Positions 10,873-21,971 of a stretch of DNA of 64,000 nucleotides are shown here, piece by piece (the stretch's first letter is position 1; every line of letters begins with the position of its first letter). The DNA comes from Marsupella aquatica (Eukaryota; Marchantiophyta). The stretch lies in contig OZ316895.1 of NCBI GenBank assembly GCA_973895155.1, forward strand, positions 19,406,001 through 19,470,000. The letters are read 5' to 3'. Position numbers and translations under genes: made by a program. The notes under the pieces were generated by a model. That model saw only the letters and a program-made list of their open reading frames with translations, was not told the origin of the DNA and ran no database searches.

Positions 10873-13800
10873 ATGGCATCCATAGAGAAGCTGAACTTCC
10901 TCCCATTGACCATAGAGGGGGAAAACTACCTCTCCTAGACACTAGATGTCAAAGCTAACCTAATAGCTAAAAACATATACAAAACAATAATAACCGATCA
11001 GGGCACAACAACCCAACAGAAGGCGAGAGCCTTGGTGTTCATAAGACACCACCTCGTAGAACCATTAAAGCTACAATATCTTAACGAGGAAAATCCCAAA
11101 AACCTTTGGGATCAACTCAAAGAAAGATATGACCACACTAAGACCATACACCTGCCTAGAGCCCGCCATGATTGGGCTAACCTCCGCGTCCAAGACCATA
11201 CGTCGATAGTTAACTATAACAGCGAGTTGTTCCGCATCACATCCCAGTTGGCCCTGTGCGGCCAACCAGTCGGTGATGAAGAACAAATAGAAAAGACACT
11301 ATCAACCTTCCACTCGGGCAACATAATACTCTCATCACAAGAGATACTCTAAACTTACAGCTCACATGTTGCTAGCTGAGAGGCATCAGGATTTACTCTT
11401 AAAGAACTCAAAGATGCGACCCCCGGGAACCCTGCCATCGCCCCCAACCACCGAGACAAACTTTGGATAGCCTTCTAGCAGCAGAGGAGGCCAACAGGGC
11501 GGCTTCAGCCGCAATGGTAGAGGACGACCGGCCTTCGAGGAGGAAGACAATTTGGAGGCGGAAGATCCAACTACCTCAGGGGGAGAGGCAGAGGCCGCGA
11601 AGCTGGAGGAGGCCGCGGACGAGGAAGATCAAGCTTCACCCACACTTGTGGAGGATCGGGAAGACCAGGAAGACCAGCCCAACGGGGCAGTTCATCCCGA
11701 CAATACTCAGGAAGACCCGCTGTGGAGTGCTTCCGATGCGGCACCAAGGGCCACCCACAGAAACTGTGCCGCATACCGGCACACCTAGCAGAATTATACC
11801 AACAGAGTAGAAATAATAGAACTTAGGAGGCACATCATGGTACTTTTCTAGAGCAGGACGAACACCTAGAAAACTACACCCATGACGAGACCACCCCTGA
11901 GACACATATGATTACACACCAGCAGGATTCCTTACCTTTAGACGACATTAGAACCTGCATTGTAGATAGCGGCACGTCCCACACCATATTAAAGTGCAGG
12001 GACTATTTCACTCACATTACTCCCTCCCACAGAAATATGACTACCATCATGGGGAGTAACCAAATAGAAGAAGGTAATGGACCCGCCACAATCATGTTAC
12101 CTCAGGGCACTACTATCCATATTAAATCAGCTATCTATGCACCTAATGCCACTAGAAACTTGATTAGTTTCAAGGACATTAGAGATAACGGATTCCATAT
12201 CCACACTAGCACAGATAAAAACCAGGAAATAATTCATATCTTAAAGAATACTTTCAATTGAATGCTAATAAAAGAAACACTTTTCGCATATCCGTTGGGT
12301 TTCTATGTCACACAATTGAATGCTTTCCATTCAACTACGCATGAGACGTCACTATATGACATATGGCATACCAGACTTGGACACCCTAGCATGACCGTAT
12401 TTCACAAGATGAAAAAAGTAACCCATGGAATATCACAAAATGCACGTCCAACAAACTATAATCAGTCTTGCATGGCATGTTCTCAAGGAAAGTTAATCCT
12501 CAGACCTTCCATCTCCAAGACAATCCATGAAATGCCCAGATTCTTGGAACGAGTGCATGCAGACGTATGTGGCCCTATTGAGCCACCAAGCGGACCATTT
12601 TGATTTTTCCTAGTCATTATTGACGCATCCTTGAAATGGTTGCAAGTTTTGTTGCTTTCCACACGAAACCTCGGGGGGGTCACTATTTGGAGGGCCATAC
12701 ATCGTGTGCGACGTTTTAGGGTTTGACCCCCCTAATGTACAAGTGAAAAATATTTTTTGCAAAGCCCTTTCTTTCTTTAAAATTTGTCATTTTTTATTAA
12801 AAAACCCCTAAAAACTTTAAAGAAAGTATTTTTTGCAATTAAATAGGCCTATGTGTTTTTCAAAGTCAACCAGTCAATAAAACATGCCCTATGTGTTCTT
12901 CCACCAAACTTTGGAAGTCTTCCGCCACACCAATTTAAATGGGCCTACACTTTGTCGCACGTGATGTGCCACTTCCGTGGAAGTAACCCCCCGAGCACGA
13001 AACATGGTTTTTCCACGACTTTTACCACACATCTTAAAGCTAAAAGCCCAATTCCCTGAAAACCCTATCAAAATGATTAGGGTTGATAATGCAGGCAAAT
13101 TTACTTTGAAAACATTCAAAGATTTTTGCATTGCGATAGGAATAGACACTCAATACCCTGTACCCCATGTACATTTCCAAAATGGCATCGCTGAATTTGT
13201 CATTAAAAGAATACAGATGATAGCAAGACCCATGCTTATACAGACGCAATTACCCACAACTGCCTGGGGTCACACTATACTACATGCAACAAATTTACTT
13301 AAATATCGCCCATCAGCGTATAATGACCAAAATCCACACCACCTAGCCTTTGGAGTAGATCTTGACTTATCACACATCAGAACTTTTGGTTGCCAAGTAC
13401 TAGTCCCCATAATGGGACCTAAACGTACTAAGATGGGACCTCAAAGATAAAAAAGGCTTCATATATGTTGGTTTTGAGTTACCATCCATAATTAGGTACT
13501 TAAAACCATCAACTATTGATGTCTTTCAAGCGAGGTTCCCTAACTGCCATTTTTATGAGAATGTTTTCTCCAAACTATTTGAAGGGAAACCGCAATTTGA
13601 ACACCCTCGTAACCTAGAATTACGATGGCGGACTCAGTTCACTATTTGGAACGATCCATGGACACGACAATGCAAAGAAGAAGTCCGTAGGATATTACAA
13701 TTATACAAAGATTGTGGAGCAAATGCTAGACGCATTTATAGACATTGCGCAGGTGACGAGATCACATATCCTTGCCGCAAACACTCCCGCACGTCTACAA

Positions 13801-15866
13801 GAATTCACACAACTGGCCACGGACCAACCACCAAGAGCAAAACATGGACATCCCTTGGGATCTAAAGATACCCAACCAAGGCAAAGAAAAACAACAATAA
13901 TATTACCTGCAATACCAGAAGTGATACCCACACCAAACCCTATGGAAATCCCATAAAATGAAGAAATCTCAATTCACTACATGAATACTGGGACCATCTG
14001 GAATAGAAATAATATTCCTATGGACGACAACTTTGCCTACCATATTTCCCAAAGTATCACACATACACAACTTGACCCTAAAACAATCAATGAGGCACTG
14101 AAAAGCCCAGATTGGTCAGAATGGGAAAAAGCAATTAACTCAGAATTGGATTCACTGATTAAACACCAAGTGTTTGGACCTATTATCCCAACACCAACAG
14201 ATACCCACTTAACAGACTATAAGTGGATATTTATGAAAAAGAGAAACGCACAAGGCCAAGTTGCAAGCACGCCTTGTCGCGAAAGGATACACACAAATAC
14301 CTAGGCGTGACTTTGACTTAACATACGCACCAGTGATGGACGCAATAACCTATCGATACTTAGTTGGATTCTCCCTAGGTCATCGACTAAAGATGCATGC
14401 ATCAAATGGATGTCGTAACAACATATTTATATGGATTATTGGATACGACCATATACATGAAAGCACCCCCAAAATTAATAAAACGACACACATACCATAT
14501 CCAGGGGGAGCATAAGACAAAGGAAAACCCATCCACATCCACATCTCTACCTTATACCACAAAAAGACTTTGGGAAGGGAAAACGGGGCATGGTGGACCT
14601 ACAGCCCATCAACACCATGGAGTGGACCAATTGTCCTCCATAAGAGTGGACCTATTGTCCTTTCAATACATAAATCCATGCCTCTGGCCAAGGATGGATA
14701 TGCTGTCCAGATCATGAGATCTTTATATGGACTAAAGCAAAGCGGAAGAATGTGGTATTAGAGATTTAGAGATGAAATGTTGAATATGGGTTTTACTAAT
14801 GAAGATATTGCTCCTCAAGTGTTTATTCATTAAAAAACACAATGAGGAATTTTTGATAATTGCCATCTACGTAGATGACATCAACCTATTTGGACACCTA
14901 AACCTATTACAACACACCATTAAGATACTAAATCGCGTATTTAAGATGAAAGACTTAGGCCAAACCCACTACTGTTTGGGCCTACAATTTGAACACCTAC
15001 CTGATGGTATACTTTTACACCAGAGCACTTACACTACAAAAATCCTCAAACAATTCAACATGGACAAGGCACATCCTCGAACTTCTCCTATGGAAGTACG
15101 ATCCCTAGACAGAGACAAGGATGCATTCAGGAAGAGAAACAAGAATGAACCACTACTCGGTCCTGAAAAACCATACTTATCAGCAATAGAAGCACTCATG
15201 TTCCTAGCCAACCAGACACGACCAGACATTTCCTTTGCAGTAAACCTACTAGCCAGACACAGTGCACACCCTACTATACGCCACTGGAACGACATAAAAA
15301 GAATAATGCGTTACCTTCAAGGAACTATTGATATGGGACTATATTTCCCTAATAACACTAATAAGACCTTAACAGGCTAGGCAGACGCTAGATATTTATT
15401 AGACCCAGACGATGCTAAATCATAGACTGGCTACGTATTTTTATATGGTACTACAACCATTTTCTGGAAAAGCACTAAACAAACACTAACATGCACTTCA
15501 TCTAACCACGCTAAGATTATTGCATTATATGAAGCTAGCAGAGAGTGTATTTGGCTAAGAAGAGTAACCGACCATATTAATACAAATTGCGCCTTACCAG
15601 CACTAACCGAACTTACTACACTACTTGAAGACAATCAAGCATGTGTTGAGCAGGTCTTGAAAGGATTCATCAAAGGAGACCGCATCAAACATATTGCACC
15701 AAAATTCTTCTTCACCCACGAACAACAAGGAGACACCATTCAAGTGAAGACGATTGCGAGCAAAGACAACCATGCAAATCTATTCACCAAAGCCTTGACT
15801 CCAACACTACATATTATTCATTGTCAAGGCATAGGCTTATGCAGACTATCAAAACTCAGAGATTAA
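10873..15866 (+). pseudogene. Copia gag-pol polyprotein, decayed
   Basis: Gag begins MASIEKLNFLPLTIEGENYL, broken at once by a TAG (10936-10938) where the family has Trp. It continues through the UBN2-type segment NPKNLWDQLKERYDHTKTIH to a zinc knuckle CFRCGTKGHPQKLC (about 11728-11769). The protease has the active-site motif VDSGTSHT (about 11957). GAG-pre-integrase motifs follow (WHTRLGHPS, CMACSQGK), then integrase (HADVCGP...VIIDASLKW), cut by a MITE and resuming at IRVDNAGKFT. Reverse transcriptase has ARLVAKGYTQ and the catalytic YVDD at 14868-14879. RNase H ends with NHANLFTKALT. Several stops and frameshifts (for example 10936, 12601 and 15378) rule out a working polyprotein. Confidence 0.92.
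12670..12995. mobile_element. MITE copy 1 (8-bp TSD, CTCGGGGG termini)
   Basis: A 326-bp non-coding element whose ends are near-perfect inverted repeats, starting CTCGGGGGGGTCACT and finishing with its near complement. It is flanked on both sides by the 8-base target duplication CACGAAAC (12662-12669 and 12996-13003). It lies inside the copia integrase, so it inserted after the retrotransposon. An 8-base duplication with short terminal repeats fits hAT-like transposition. It is closely similar to the copy at 37443-37769. Confidence 0.9.
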
Positions 15867-16056
15867 AAATAATATTGAACACTAGATAGCCATAAAATTT
15901 TGTACTCTTATTTGTAAAGGTGGTTGTACTCTTTCCCTCGCAAGAGTATGAGAGGGTTTTAATGAGGCAACACCTCCATAAGAACAAAGTACAAAACATG
16001 AGACTTATGTTGGAGGACTTAACTTGCATTGCTCCCATAATACAATCAAGGGGGAG

Positions 16057-16188
16057 TGTTATGACACCATAGTTAAGTTACCAGGGTTACTTATCTAATC
16101 CTAGTTAGGAACCATGTAACCCTTCATACTATATATAAATGTCACTTGAGGGAGAAGATGTGATTTAGTTGGAGATTGTATCCGAACA
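16057..16188 (+). repeat. 3' LTR of the copia element (132 bp)
   Basis: Starts TGTTATGACACC after the polypurine tract and ends CCGAACA, followed by the target duplication CGAAG. It lacks the 36-base internal duplication of the 5' LTR. All six differences in the shared region are T here and C in the 5' LTR. Confidence 0.92.
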
Positions 16189-16387
16189 CGAAGAAGTCAT
16201 TTAATATTTTTTGTGGTTCCTATTGTCTTCGGTCACTGCTGGTAGGTTGAGTTCTTCATTGGCGTGGTCAGGGCCTAACCAGGTTATGAACAGTGCCTCT
16301 GGGGTGAACTTTCACCAATCCAAAACTGGGTCAATGCTATATTGGGTCTTGGGATTCCATGAGTGGGTGTAGGATGTGGATCCCAAT

Positions 16388-16685
16388 CTTAGGGGTCTCA
16401 CTATACGGATGCCTCCCCATCACCTGCGACGTTTTTAGGCCTCGGACCCCCTAAAATGTAAGAATTTTTTAAATTTTTTTCAACCCCTATAAAGTTGGAA
16501 TATTCTTGGAATATTCCAAAATTTTGGTTATAAGGACCCTAATGTTCTTATAAGTCTCAAAATTGGATTTAAAAGACCCTATTGTTCTTCTCAGAAAATT
16601 CTTAAGTCTTCCCTTTGAACCAATAAAATGACCCTATACTTCGTCGCACGTGATATGCCATTTTTGTGGAAGTGAAACCCCCGAG
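16388..16685. mobile_element. MITE copy 2 (diverged member)
   Basis: A 298-bp relative of the element at 12670-12995. It starts CTTAGGGGTCTCACTATA, ends GTGGAAGTGAAACCCCCGAG, and contains the shared segment TTCGTCGCACGTGAT. The putative 8-base target duplication is ATCCCAAT at 16380-16387 against ATCCCAAC at 16686-16693, one mismatch. It ends only 22 bases before a CACTA-type terminus. Confidence 0.75.
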
Positions 16686-17221
16686 ATCCCAACTGTGGAA
16701 TCCCAAACACTACAACATATTTGACACTTTTGCGAAGGTATTTTTGTCGACGCTCTTGTATTCTGATGGGCGGCGCTTGGCATAATTTGCGAATCAACCT
16801 GCATCGCAATTTGCGATTCTATCCCTATCGCAAACATAATACTTGAAGCGCATTATATCGCTAATACGTTGCGAAGTAAATGATTTTGCAAGTTTTACCG
16901 AAACACGCCAAATGGAAAGGCGCCTTCTGAAGATGCCAAAATTGCTCGCCGACTCCGAAACTAACTGATGTAAATATTTGCGAAGAAGGTTGGATTGAAA
17001 TGTTTTTGCGATAGTAGTTGTTTGACAAGTTTAAGAATGTCGGAGGATGGAAGATTTGCAAAACGATGAGAATATGAAATTGTGATTGATATTGCATCAC
17101 AAGGTTGCGAATAGTATAGTATGGAAATATTGAGAAACGAGAAGCTTCATAGAAATTGCGAGTCCGGTGAGATTTTGTGAGCTTCGCAAATTGTTCGCAA
17201 ACTAAAAATTAAGATTATTAT

Positions 17222-17410
17222 GAGGTGAGACAATGAAGAGGGTGGATGGTCCAATATATGGATGGGGCAGGAGGGAAGAGGAAGGGAGGATGGAGGGAGG
17301 TACAATGAAGGATGGAAAAGGGAGGGAGTACAATGGAAGAGGAAGGAGGGAGGAGAAAGAGGAAGGGAGGAGGAGGGACAGACGTACCACGGAGGAGGGA
17401 AACATGAGGG
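17222..17410. repeat. Polypurine (GGA/GAA-rich) tract
   Basis: About 190 bases of the plus strand are nearly pure purine, dominated by GGAGG and GAAGG words, inside the left arm of the CACTA element. Reading frames through it code only low-complexity Gly/Glu/Arg or Ser/Pro runs and are not taken as genes. Confidence 0.7.
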
Positions 17411-17667
17411 TGACAATGAAAATTATGGAATAAGTAGGAAATAAAGTTATATTGAGCAACAGAGGTTAGATAGACAGTTGCATGTAAAATTCACAAGTGA
17501 TCACAATAAAACAATACAATACATATGTCATGAGTATGACTCATTCAAAAGTGAATGGCAAATATAAATATAGACAATACTTTTTTTTATATCACCAAAC
17601 ATGAACAAATCAAATATAACATGAAACAAATGTCTAGGCTGGACCCAAGTGCATATAAAGATGTCCC

Positions 17668-20649
17668 TCACACTTGGTCCTCATCGGCCTCAAGGTCATC
17701 TAGGTCTGATACAATAACATCTGGCTTCTCAGAAACAATGGAACGAGAAAGTGGCACATAGGTGATGACAATTGACCACTCGGTATCTAAGGGGTATGGA
17801 ATGTAGAAACATTGCTCCAAGTGTGATGGGAAAGCAAATGAGATGTTTGCCAATGAGATGCTTGAACACTAGTGGCACTTGTCTTCAACCGTGTAAACCC
17901 ACTCTCATCTTGAAGTACAGTGCAATTTTGACCAACAAGGTTTACTTTGAACCACTTGCACTTGAAGACATATTCCTCAAACTTTGAATGGTTGTCATAT
18001 GATACCACCAAGATCTCCTCTATCTTCCCATAGTGTGGCACAACATCACTAACAATGTTCCTGTCATGGCGGCTGCTTCTGGAGTCTTGAGAAAATTCCC
18101 CTTGAACTCCACAATCAAAAGTACGACCCCTCTTCCGTCATCAAGGGAAGAAACCTTGAAATTAACAAAACCCACAAATTTTTATTACACAAAAGATACC
18201 ATTAATGTAATAATCATCAAAATATGACACCCATCCCTAAATAGCCAAAACCCACATGGCCTATGGCATAAATATAGAAGCCAACATTACAGTTATGGAT
18301 GTCATTAATGATAATAGAAAGTTTTTAAACAATAGAAATAACTAATCAAAATAAGGTCTACATGAATTAATAGAGGAAGAAAGGTTAGGTACTAGTGGAC
18401 CTGAAGTGTCTCCCTTGTGTCCACATAGCCGTCTTGGATGTCACCACTCTCAAAGGGCCATGAACAATGGTCCGAACGTCATCTGTGATGGTAGGAAAGT
18501 GAGACATATCTCCTACTTGTGTCACCATGTCATCCAACTCAAGCAACTTTTGCTTCATATACTCATGCATCTTAGGAAAAATTCTTGCTCTTTGACTTGT
18601 TCTCTTGGCATTCTCATAAAACTCTCTCCATTTCTCCATGATATTACTATTACTCAACATAAATATTGTCAACTGTGACCACTCTGTTGATGTCAACATG
18701 CTGTTTTTGTGGCACCTGTTAAACAGTCCTCCTCCTCTTCTCTTTCCTCCATCCAAGTACGTGGACAAGTAGGATCAATGGTGGCCAAGATGTTACTACA
18801 ATAAAATATACTCTCTGCTGCCAAGTATCCTGTAGCTATGCTTCCCTCCACCCGTGCACGGTTACGTACATAAGCCTTCAACACCGCCATGTAACCCTCA
18901 AGCCAATACATCCATCTACAATGCACTGGACCAGCAATGGCAACCTCCCGCACAAGATGCACAAGTAAATGAACCTGACAATAAAAGAAGGAAGGAGGAA
19001 GGGCTTTCTCCAACTTGCATACCACCTCAGCTACCAATACCTCCATCCCAAGGATCTCTTCTACATATATCTCCTTTGAGCATATCCATCTCAACAAACG
19101 ACCCAATGACCAGATGGCATCTTGCACTTCTTCACTCCCTATACCTATAATTGCCACTAGCAATATATACTGCAATAGGCGATGATAGTAATGTGTCTTC
19201 AGATATCGTGGCCACTTGTGATTGTCCTCCATCCCAAAAGCTTTCCGAAGGTTGACACCATTCTCCACACTTGTGATAGGATCAGTTGTCACCCAAACAT
19301 TTGGATGCATTTCCATCTCCTCGCATGCCTCCCTAAAATTAGTGTCCTTCTCCCCATAAAAATGCTTTATCAAAGCCTTCCCCACATTTCCCTCTATGTG
19401 CATGGGGTCTAAGAGATGGCAGATCTTCAACTCAGACCAATAGGGCAAAGTGGCTAGTATACTCCACCTGGTCAAACCTGTCCTATCAAAGATGAAGGAA
19501 TCATTTGGGTCTGCCACCCTATCAGCTAGTGACTTCCAATGTGCAAAACTTGTTGCATCAGGAATTTCACGCTCATCACCAAATGGCATGTCAAAGGAGG
19601 AGAATAGAAGTGGGTCAAACCTCATCTCATGCCCCATGGGAAGAAACTTTGTATGCCCAATATAAATAATCTTTCTAATCCATGAACAATATGTGGTCAT
19701 GTCCTCTAAGCTTGGGTCACAAGTAGAGCAAGCTTTGTACCCCTGAGTTTGCAATCCAGAGACAAAACCAAACCCTGCTTACACAGAAGAAATCAAACCA
19801 TGCAAACTGTCTTTATGTTAGGGTTGTCACATGAGAAACAACAATAGGAACTACACATTATTTAAGGGTTGCAAATGGCATGGAAGTCATCTTACCATGA
19901 TAGTCATGCATTGTCCAACAAATGATCCCTCTCAATTGAAAGACACGTGGAAAACCTCATGTAATTTTCCTGCCATCATATGCCCACACTCCATCCCATA
20001 ATTTTTGATGTTCTCCAACCAATAGTGCCAAGTAAGTGTCAAAGTTCTTCACCTTTTTTGGACCTGGGATAATCAAAGACAATAAAAGGAACCCCTTCTT
20101 CATGGATAGCCATGGTGGGAGGTTATAATTCATGACAACCACATGCCAAATTGATGTAGGTTGCCCCTTTCCTCCAAGTGAATGAGGGCTAACTCCATCA
20201 GATGCCAATCCTAGCCTCACATGGCGAGGATCATGTGCAAAGTCTGGCCATGTTGCCTCAATATGTTTGTGAGCAGGGGAGTCAACTGGCAACCGCATGA
20301 CACCAGACTCTGATCGATGAGTCTTATGCCATACCATCAACTCTGCCAAGTCAGAACACCGATACATGTGCAACAACCGATGAATGATGGGAAACCAACG
20401 AACAACCTTCCTTGGCACCTTCTTTGTTAGCATGTTGGGGTCATAGCAAGGCTCATCACATGTTGTACATTGTGTCATGTTTGCATTGGCCCCATGAAAT
20501 AACATGCAATCATTCACACATGCATGAACAATATGATATTCCATGCCAATAGATGAGAGAACACTCTTTGCCTCCTTCCAAGTTGCTGGCAACACATTCT
20601 CAGTGGGTAACATAAGGTCATGGCAAAGCTGCATAAAATAATTTGCCAT
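17668..20649 (-). pseudogene. CACTA (En/Spm) TNP2-like transposase
   Basis: Read on the minus strand. 20649 to about 19900 is the TNP2 (transposase_21) region, with CTTCDEPCYDPN, MRLPVDSPAHKHIEATWPDFA and RLGLASDGVSPH. After an in-frame TGA (19957-19959) it continues VFQLRGIICWTMHDYH, then an intron, then GFVSGLQTQGYKACSTCDP at about 19770. The DUF4218-like part follows to 18693, with LLDPMHIEGNVGKALI and LVREVAIAGPVHCRWMYWLE. A shifted frame (about 18768-18385) gives WREFYENAKRTSQRARIFPKMH. A further exon (18041-17668) is DUF4216-like: HYGKIEEILVVSYDNHSKFEEYVFKC in two parts, then DTEWSIVITYVP. The 5' end is lost at the foldback. The stop, the frameshift and the lost N-terminus indicate a dead copy. 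Confidence 0.85.
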
Positions 20650-20667
20650 GACCTTATGTTACCCACT
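20602..20667. repeat. Perfect 26-bp inverted repeat (foldback joint)
   Basis: Arms at 20602-20627 and 20642-20667 are exact reverse complements separated by 14 bases. The left arm is transposase coding sequence (AGTGGGTAACATAAGG...), so the right arm is an inverted copy of the same coding DNA. Beyond it the transposase homology stops and ATCGGA-type subterminal repeats begin. This looks like a snap-back rearrangement joint rather than a regulatory hairpin. Confidence 0.85.
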
Positions 20668-20689
20668 CCACATGGTTTATAATTCGATG

Positions 20690-20910
20690 AAATTAGAATC
20701 GAACACAAATTATCCAAAACATCCAGTAACGGATGTACCGATTGTTTCAGCAACGGAAAGTCCGATGGATGTTCGATTGTCGATATCCGATTAATGAAGT
20801 ATGGGAAATTGTGAAGTAAATCACATCGGATGCCTCATTTTTCCATGTCAAAATTTCTGAAGGAGTCCGATGTTGTTAGGATCGGAAAAAGGGCCAAAAA
20901 TGTACTAGTG
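20690..20910. repeat. CACTA subterminal repeat region with terminus TACTAGTG
   Basis: About ten short words of the type TCCGATG, ATCGGA and ATCCGATT in both orientations lead to a terminus ending AAAAATGTACTAGTG. Reverse-complemented, the end begins CACTAGTACATTTTTGGCCC. This matches the terminus family of the complete element at 45399-47156 and the orphan end at 51018. Confidence 0.7.
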
Positions 20911-21370
20911 TCCTCCAAGTTGGACGCAACGGCGAGAAACCCGGTTCAGATGGGAACAATCTCCATAGCCTGTGAAAAAATCTGAACGCCTCTTTCAATT
21001 GTCACGACGCACTCGATAACCACTTGGCAGCAACTCAGCTACCAAAACAACCAGCTCGCTTCAATCTTCAACTTGAGCTATAACATGTAACGCCTCCCGC
21101 ACCGCACAACTCACACCATTGTAAACACAAACTCTGGTCTCTCCCCCAAAAAACCGTCGAACATGAATACATCCAGAATGACGCAAACTCTGATTCCTCC
21201 ACACAACGGATACCAACCAGTGAGTTCTATACACCGATGGAATGCCCTTTCACTAATATATCCGCTCAGTCACACACATTCGATTTCATGCGACAAAACT
21301 CCGAATGCAACACCGACAATGAACGTTGGAGAACCGTCACGAAAAAACCTCGTGACCACCTCCCAGGTAT

Positions 21371-21382
21371 GCTCTGATACCA
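21371..21382 (-). other. Retrotransposon primer-binding site (initiator tRNA-Met)
   Basis: On the minus strand the sequence is TGGTATCAGAGC, the usual plant copia site complementary to the 3' end of initiator tRNA-Met. It lies two bases inside the LTR end at 21385. The element therefore ran leftward on the minus strand, but almost nothing of its interior remains before the CACTA end at 20910. Confidence 0.85.
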
Positions 21383-21384
21383 AT

Positions 21385-21971
21385 TGTTGAGCATAGACGA
21401 TAATTGCAACGGCAAGCCCATGAAACATCCAACGCACAAGAGTCGACGCAGAGAGATACGTGGTTCACCTCCACATGAGGCTACGTCCACGGGAACACAT
21501 ATGAGCTTTACTGGACTCTAGGCCGATCGGCCATCCCAAACATCCACAGCACAAGCTCTCCCTATCTCTCAAATGGCTTTGTATCAACGAGCTTGAGTTC
21601 CCACTCTCCAAGCAAACACCGCTTGGTTATAGAGTGTGCACAACATGACTAACCTAACCAAGTCTGCGACTAAGGTTAGCCTTAACTACGGTACAGTCAT
21701 TACTCTAGACCTAAGAGTAAATCCTAACAACAATGAGGTTTTCGGTGAAAGACCTAGAGAGGAGATACGCCTTAGAGCTCCATGGCGGAGGCTATGGTGG
21801 ACCATGTATGATTTGATCATTAATGATTTCCTCGACGATAGTGGATGTAGCCCATTCGAGTGAACCACTTGTACATGCTGTGTAGTCTCATGGTTGATGT
21901 GCATGAGTTGTTGACATGCACATTGTTGATGTGACTCTTGTGTCGATCCTGGCCGACGATTTTTCCCAACA
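21385..21971 (-). repeat. LTR of a second, truncated copia element
   Basis: A 587-bp segment starts TGTTGAGCATAG and ends TTTTCCCAACA on the plus strand; read on the minus strand it starts TGTTGGGAAAA. TG...CA ends plus the adjacent initiator-Met primer site identify it as the 5' LTR of a minus-strand retrotransposon. The second LTR was not found in the window, and only about 470 bases of interior remain. The plus-strand ORFs inside it are not genes. Confidence 0.8.

Larger units (their letters stand above)
8466..16188 (+). mobile_element. Complete, inactive Ty1/copia LTR retrotransposon
   Basis: A full element about 7.7 kb long. LTRs lie at 8466-8633 and 16057-16188, both starting TG and ending CA. 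They are flanked by an identical 5-base target duplication, CGAAG, at 8461-8465 and 16189-16193. A polypurine tract (AAGGGGGAG) sits directly before the 3' LTR. The internal order is gag, protease, integrase, reverse transcriptase, RNase H, which defines the copia lineage. A 326-bp MITE (12670-12995) is nested in the integrase region. Stops and frameshifts in every domain make the element non-autonomous. The leader between the 5' LTR and gag is unusually long, about 2.2 kb. Confidence 0.93.
16708..20910 (-). mobile_element. CACTA-type DNA transposon, chimeric or rearranged
   Basis: The left boundary begins CACTACAACATATTTG and is followed to about 17200 by many TTGCGAA/TTCGCAA motifs, as in subterminal transposase-binding repeats. 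The right boundary ends ATGTACTAGTG at 20910 and is preceded by TCCGAT/ATCGGA motifs. A minus-strand TNP2-type transposase lies between. The two ends carry different subterminal motifs, and the flanking triplets (AAA on the left, TCC on the right) do not match. It is therefore probably a join of two CACTA elements. The foldback at 20602-20667 marks the likely joint. Confidence 0.6.

Noticed and set aside
17147-17459. Overlapping open frames on both strands over the GGA-rich tract
   Set aside because: Low-complexity purine tract; the peptides are compositional by-products.
18390-18397. TACTAGTG as a possible CACTA end inside the transposase region (a second one at 33737-33744)
   Set aside because: No subterminal motifs beside either site and no matching CACTAGTA partner; one lies next to transposase coding sequence.
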